Virus record (IMG/VR): IMGVR_UViG_3300018916_000037
Location: 1-21,604 of that record
Length of the DNA: 21,604 bases
DNA from: a virus
Strand: one strand, 5' to 3'
The translations under genes and the position numbers were made by a program. This document shows, one piece after another, positions 21,401-21,604 of the stretch (position 1 is its first letter; every line of letters starts with the position of its first letter). The notes below the pieces were generated by a model, which did not search any database, was not told the DNA's origin, and saw nothing but the letters and a program-made list of their open reading frames with translations.

Positions 21401-21604
21401 CTTGATCGGAGGATTATTTGGAGGACAAAAAAATAATGCGGGCGATGGTTCCAACATTCAGGAATTCGCCGGTGGAGGTTTAGTCCTAGGGCAATCCGCT
21501 CAAGCTGTCCCGGTGATTGCTCACGCGGGGGAATTTGTCATGACCGAATCGGCAACCCAGGCTAACCTAGGAATACTGCAATATCTTAACGCCGGAGGGA
21601 AATT
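3..21604 (+). CDS. Giant phage tail tape measure protein, TP901 family (partial at both ends)
   Basis: Seen: one frame, codons starting at multiples of 3, runs without a stop from base 3 to the window end (7,200 full codons). The first in-frame ATG is at 123, but the frame is already open upstream and protein-like, so the true start lies left of the window; the stop lies to the right. Residues about 160-660 form a TP901/PhageMin_Tail core. The last 45 residues carry the Gly-rich and GEFVM signature typical of tape measure C-termini. Between them, hydrophobic regions alternate with charged helical blocks and several families of internal repeats. Known of the family: the protein fills the tail tube, sets its length during assembly and leaves with the DNA at ejection. 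Inferred: a very long siphovirus-like tail. Odd: extreme length, only one Cys, and no recognisable muralytic domain. Tail chaperone genes upstream and tail-tip genes downstream would be expected but are not in view. Confidence 0.95.
480..1985 (+). other. TP901 / PhageMin_Tail core domain
   Basis: This is the most conserved part of the protein and the basis for naming it. Visible hallmarks: an AITTATGDS turn followed by LREKAKYLGATTRFTASEA and AMSFLGMAGF (about 576-710); a LDLASAGQLGLAESADIASN segment (about 738-797); ANTNIQQMGVAMSYAAPNA with an ETSALIGVMSNAG helix (about 873-990); and GTATRGAFLKLASP (about 1008-1052). The core closes with LFGTTG-like residues at 1261-1278 and a FRSLESALEAVQVNF helix (1755-1800) ahead of the first membrane-like segment (1890-1980). 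Order and spacing match TP901-type tape measures. The insertion between about 1320 and 1690 is larger than I would expect and is itself duplicated (separate entry). Confidence 0.92.
1368..1661 (+). repeat. Degenerate 59-residue duplication inside the TP901 core
   Basis: Two units start at 1368 and 1545, exactly 59 codons apart. Unit 1 reads LTQYFTELRD then KPGQDLFAAIIEQTP. Unit 2 reads LTDYFQQVKG then APGQSLFAAVVENAP. Shared residues are LT-YF, I, PGQ-LFAA, E and P in the same register. The similarity is clear at protein level but weak in DNA, so this is an old in-frame duplication. Role unknown. Confidence 0.75.
2682..2777 (+). repeat. SPGPT-WIR repeat, copy 1
   Basis: Encodes FLAEASPGPTFWIR, then KKWAMT and a FLQGLFERLK helix. 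Copy 2, which starts 552 bp downstream, matches at 18 of the first 20 residues, and similarity continues into the helix (FL--LF). The core S-P-G-P-T-x-x-I-R-x-x-W-x-x-T recurs four times in the protein. Confidence 0.88.
3234..3329 (+). repeat. SPGPT-WIR repeat, copy 2
   Basis: Encodes FLAEASPGPTYWIR, then RKWAMT and a FLSSLFKKIR helix. It is the closest partner of copy 1, in the same frame and 184 codons downstream, which points to a duplication in this part of the gene. Confidence 0.88.
6240..10080 (+). other. Charged, coiled-coil-like central block (about 1,280 residues)
   Basis: Composition changes sharply at about residue 2080. The Gly/Leu/Ile-rich pattern gives way to Lys, Arg, Glu, Gln, Asn and Asp, with few membrane-like stretches until about 9100. 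The most charged parts are 6300-6540 (including KIVKEEEEEIKRLARSR) and 9600-9790 (KELEKVQQQISQQRRAFE, then a run of four to five Arg), both strong coiled-coil candidates. Base use also looks more A-rich around 6900-8300, and no GCGATCGC octamer lies between 6508 and 9548. I recognise no catalytic motif. It may be an inserted domain acquired separately, or a soluble helical rod within the ruler. Function unknown. Confidence 0.7.
9885..9905 (+). repeat. 21-nt hairpin-containing repeat, copy 1
   Basis: The sequence TTCGCCACGGTTCTCCGTGA plus T recurs at 16173-16193 with one mismatch. CACGG and CCGTG can pair around a TTCT loop. Both copies are in the same codon phase and encode F-x-T-V-L-R-D. Confidence 0.6.
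10311..10358 (+). repeat. LNH-AW motif, copy 1 (GSADVTAAAW variant)
   Basis: Encodes LNHGSADVTAAAWDRT. It aligns without gaps to the other LNH motifs: LNH at the start and AW at positions 12-13, but the P-T-x-x-I-P-E core is replaced by S-A-D-V-T-A-A. Copy 3 shares this variant form. Confidence 0.75.
10803..10883 (+). repeat. NFLGIG module, earliest copy
   Basis: A hydrophobic segment (GIAAVGLAFAGLYLAIK) runs into SNFLGIG. This matches the second half of the two 65-residue duplicated units at 19167 and 20166 (LY-x-GFK-x-NFLGIG). A weaker echo, ANFLGLR, lies at 15606-15626. Confidence 0.7.
10920..11145 (+). repeat. AW/LNH module i
   Basis: Encodes AWQGFVDRFG, a hydrophobic helix with QGLINALNH, then NPTLRIPEAWEAM and a RIGAVFNWMSS...IGNAIVGFF helix. 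The order AWxG, QGLxN, LNH, AWE, R(I/V)G-VF, IGN-I-G-F is repeated in module ii, and its first part in module iii. AW-to-LNH spacing is 30 codons here, against 28 in ii and iii. The LNH motif is at 11010-11057. Confidence 0.82.
12111..12327 (+). repeat. AW/LNH module ii
   Basis: Encodes AWQGLVDWFARLPLVSHAL, QGLVNALNH, then GAADVTADAWEST and RVGGVFGSLAS...IGNTIAGAF. It has the frame and order of module i, but with the ADVTA variant of the core motif (LNH motif at 12195-12242). The PLV--AL-I-QGL stretch is shared with module iii. Confidence 0.82.
12909..13080 (+). repeat. AW/LNH module iii
   Basis: Encodes AWTGFSNWFGKMPLVRQAL, AQGLINSLNH, then FPTVKIPEAWEEA and RRIVGQFHYWL. AW-to-LNH spacing (28 codons) is identical to module ii. 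The LNH motif is at 12993-13040. A hydrophobic segment follows directly. Confidence 0.82.
13578..13685 (+). repeat. 54-bp tandem repeat, two units
   Basis: Units 13578-13631 and 13632-13685 match at 43 of 54 bases by my count and encode VEQGVRAKNAGIGAANAV and VEQATKVKDAGVGAANTV. Length is a multiple of three, so the frame is kept. A weak third echo (GGIGAAIQDTV) occurs at 13938-13970. It looks like a more recent duplication than the other repeats. Confidence 0.88.
14616..14618 (+). other. Only cysteine codon in the frame
   Basis: TGT within IFTCVDYIAAL (residue 4872) is the single Cys I find in 7,200 translated residues. Its surroundings do not resemble an NlpC/P60 or CHAP active-site Cys. 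Confidence 0.85.
15171..15215 (+). repeat. SPGPT-WIR repeat, copy 3
   Basis: Encodes SPGPTYWIREHWSKT, preceded by SEG. It marks the change from the polar linker to amphipathic region III. Spacing T-x-x-I-x-x-x-W is the same as in copies 1, 2 and 4. Confidence 0.87.
15216..16454 (+). other. Amphipathic region III, first part
   Basis: Residues about 5072-5484. After a polar helix comes a membrane-like stretch at 15510-15720 that includes ANFLGLR, a degenerate form of the NFLGIG motif. It is followed by Gly-punctuated amphipathic helices with regular Arg, Lys and Gln. The second copy of the 21-nt hairpin repeat lies at 16173-16193, directly after a GCGATCGC octamer. Confidence 0.55.
16173..16193 (+). 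repeat. 21-nt hairpin-containing repeat, copy 2
   Basis: One mismatch to 9885-9905 and in the same codon phase (F-V-T-V-L-R-D). Here TCACGG and CCGTGA can form a 6-bp stem around TTCT. It directly follows GCGATCGC at 16165-16172. Confidence 0.6.
16455..17138 (+). repeat. 38-residue (114-bp) repeat, six units in exact register
   Basis: A Phe codon starts each unit at 16455, 16569, 16683, 16797, 16911 and 17025, all exactly 114 bp apart. A Trp codon lies exactly 33 bp later in every unit (16488, 16602, 16716, 16830, 16944, 17058). Further shared positions, counting Phe as 0: hydrophobic at 7, 14 and 17/18, usually Phe at 24, hydrophobic at 27/28 and 31, Leu/Phe-Gly at 34-35 and mostly Arg/Lys at 37 (for example LGSRF, LGTRF, FGDRF, LGRKF). 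A seventh decayed unit (17139-17252) keeps an aromatic at the Trp position. The 3/4 spacing of hydrophobics indicates amphipathic helices with a Gly break per unit. DNA similarity is low, so the period has been kept by selection at the protein level. Confidence 0.88.
17139..18407 (+). other. Amphipathic region III, last part
   Basis: Residues about 5713-6135 continue the Trp/Phe-rich amphipathic pattern (AWRGFTDQF at 17256-17282, YWAGFSQTF at 17499-17525) but outside the 38-residue register. They include LNH motif copy 5 and two AISTIE/ALSTIK segments (17769 and 17886) related to the AISTIE at 16992. A hydrophobic stretch lies around 18015-18120. No enzymatic motif seen. Confidence 0.55.
17346..17393 (+). 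repeat. LNH-AW motif, copy 5
   Basis: Encodes LNHSPTVRIPEAWEKA, the clearest consensus form. It follows an amphipathic helix (FAKKVAQWLIDA) rather than the full AWxG module found in region II, so only the C-terminal half of the module is present. Confidence 0.85.
18408..18452 (+). repeat. SPGPT-WIR repeat, copy 4
   Basis: Encodes SPGPTYWIRQNWAKT, preceded by LSEA as in copies 1 and 2 (LAEA). It marks the end of region III and the start of a charged helix. Confidence 0.88.
18453..19004 (+). other. Charged helical segment
   Basis: Residues about 6151-6334. From about 18600 to 18860 the chain is rich in Gln, Glu, Arg, Lys and Met with no Pro (for example EQMEAMRRAGALEQQIREKH), a strong candidate for a long helix or coiled coil. 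It is followed by a short hydrophobic stretch (LFMLNDFVDLFIDLKDV) leading into the Ala-rich segment. Confidence 0.6.
19005..19166 (+). other. Ala-rich low-complexity segment
   Basis: About 24 of 54 residues are Ala, mixed with Thr, Ser, Gly and Asn (ATEAATAANAATTSAAN at the start). Ala/Thr-rich runs of this kind are common just before hydrophobic domains of tape measures. It separates the charged helix from region IV. Confidence 0.75.
19167..19361 (+). repeat. 65-residue duplicated unit, copy A
   Basis: Encodes VVGGANSFMATTYGLL, then AY, PLIPLLP, a hydrophobic helix and GFKNNFLGIG with IKG. It aligns without gaps to copy B, with 44 of 65 residues identical by my count. The copies are exactly 333 codons apart. 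Confidence 0.9.
19362..20165 (+). other. Hydrophobic region IV between the duplicated units
   Basis: Residues about 6454-6721 are almost continuously hydrophobic helices punctuated by Gly, Pro and Asn (19560-19760, 19795-19900, 19950-20060), with repeated L-L-P-(L/I)-(K/R)-L elements at about 19596 and 19707. Membrane-spanning or tightly packed helices are likely. Together with copy A this forms the presumed duplicated block. Confidence 0.6.
20166..20360 (+). repeat. 65-residue duplicated unit, copy B
   Basis: Encodes VVGGANTFMATTYGLL, then AY, PLMPLLP, a hydrophobic helix and GFKTNFLGIG with IKG. See copy A. After the unit the chain becomes Gly/Phe-rich, including a GGNGAGGGGS linker at about 20541-20570. 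Confidence 0.9.
20853..21248 (+). repeat. Proline-phased 15-residue (45-bp) hydrophobic repeat
   Basis: Pro codons fall at 20931, 20976, 21021, 21066, 21099, 21144, 21189 and 21234: six of seven intervals are exactly 45 bp and one is 33 bp. The preceding Pro at 20853 is 78 bp upstream (45 + 33), so one unit has lost its Pro. Typical unit: I-P-x-h-h-x-G-h-x-x-h-A-T-x-A (for example IPAIVAGVMFIATVA). About nine to ten units in all. No charged residue occurs between 20853 and 21248. It may form short hydrophobic helices bent at each Pro, suited to a membrane. Confidence 0.9.
21471..21602 (+). other. C-terminal tape measure signature
   Basis: After a polar Gly/Asn/Asp linker (21420-21465) come AGGGLVLGQ, VPVIAHAGEFVM and ATQANLGILQYLNAGG. 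Gly-rich turn, PV-x-x-H/T-x-GEFVM and a short L-x-x-L-N-x-GG helix in this order are familiar from the C-terminal part of phage tape measures. I infer that the stop codon is close to the right of the window. Confidence 0.85.

Overview
The window is one uninterrupted coding region. Reading from base 3 on the + strand there is no stop codon to the last base, giving 7,200 complete codons that are open at both ends. I translated the whole frame by eye. It encodes a phage tail tape measure protein of the TP901 type. Near its left end is the TP901/PhageMin_Tail core. At its right end is the Gly-rich segment followed by a PVIAHAGEFVM-type signature that is usual close to the C-terminus of long tape measures. 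These two signatures bracket the frame, so the window probably holds nearly all of the gene, with the true start and stop just outside. No other gene, RNA gene, mobile element or intergenic space is present. In the residue numbers used here, residue = position/3.

Host: the octamer GCGATCGC (HIP1, a cyanobacterial genome signature) occurs 23 times, where about 0.3 would be expected by chance. The sequence is therefore from a cyanobacterial prophage or a cyanophage whose sequence matches its host.

Layout: (1) 3-477, charged helical N-terminal segment. (2) 480-1985, TP901 core, containing a duplicated 59-residue unit. (3) 1986-6240, hydrophobic/amphipathic region I with two SPGPT-WIR motifs. 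(4) 6240-10080, a charged, coiled-coil-like block of about 1,280 residues. (5) 10081-13490, hydrophobic region II with LNH-IPEAWE modules. (6) 13491-15170, polar linker with Pro-rich hinges, a 54-bp tandem repeat and the only cysteine. (7) 15171-18452, amphipathic region III, bounded by SPGPT motifs and containing a 38-residue repeat in exact register. (8) 18453-19166, charged helix then Ala-rich stretch. (9) 19167-21340, very hydrophobic region IV with a 65-residue duplication and a proline-phased 15-residue repeat. (10) 21341-21604, linker and C-terminal signature.

Interpretation: the protein acts as a molecular ruler and chaperone inside the tail tube during assembly, and probably takes part in genome ejection. 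At about 1.5 angstrom per residue, 7,200 residues would specify a tail of roughly 1.1 micrometre, which would be exceptional. The internal repeats suggest that the gene grew by repeated in-frame duplication of modules. That length and modular structure is the main novelty in the window.
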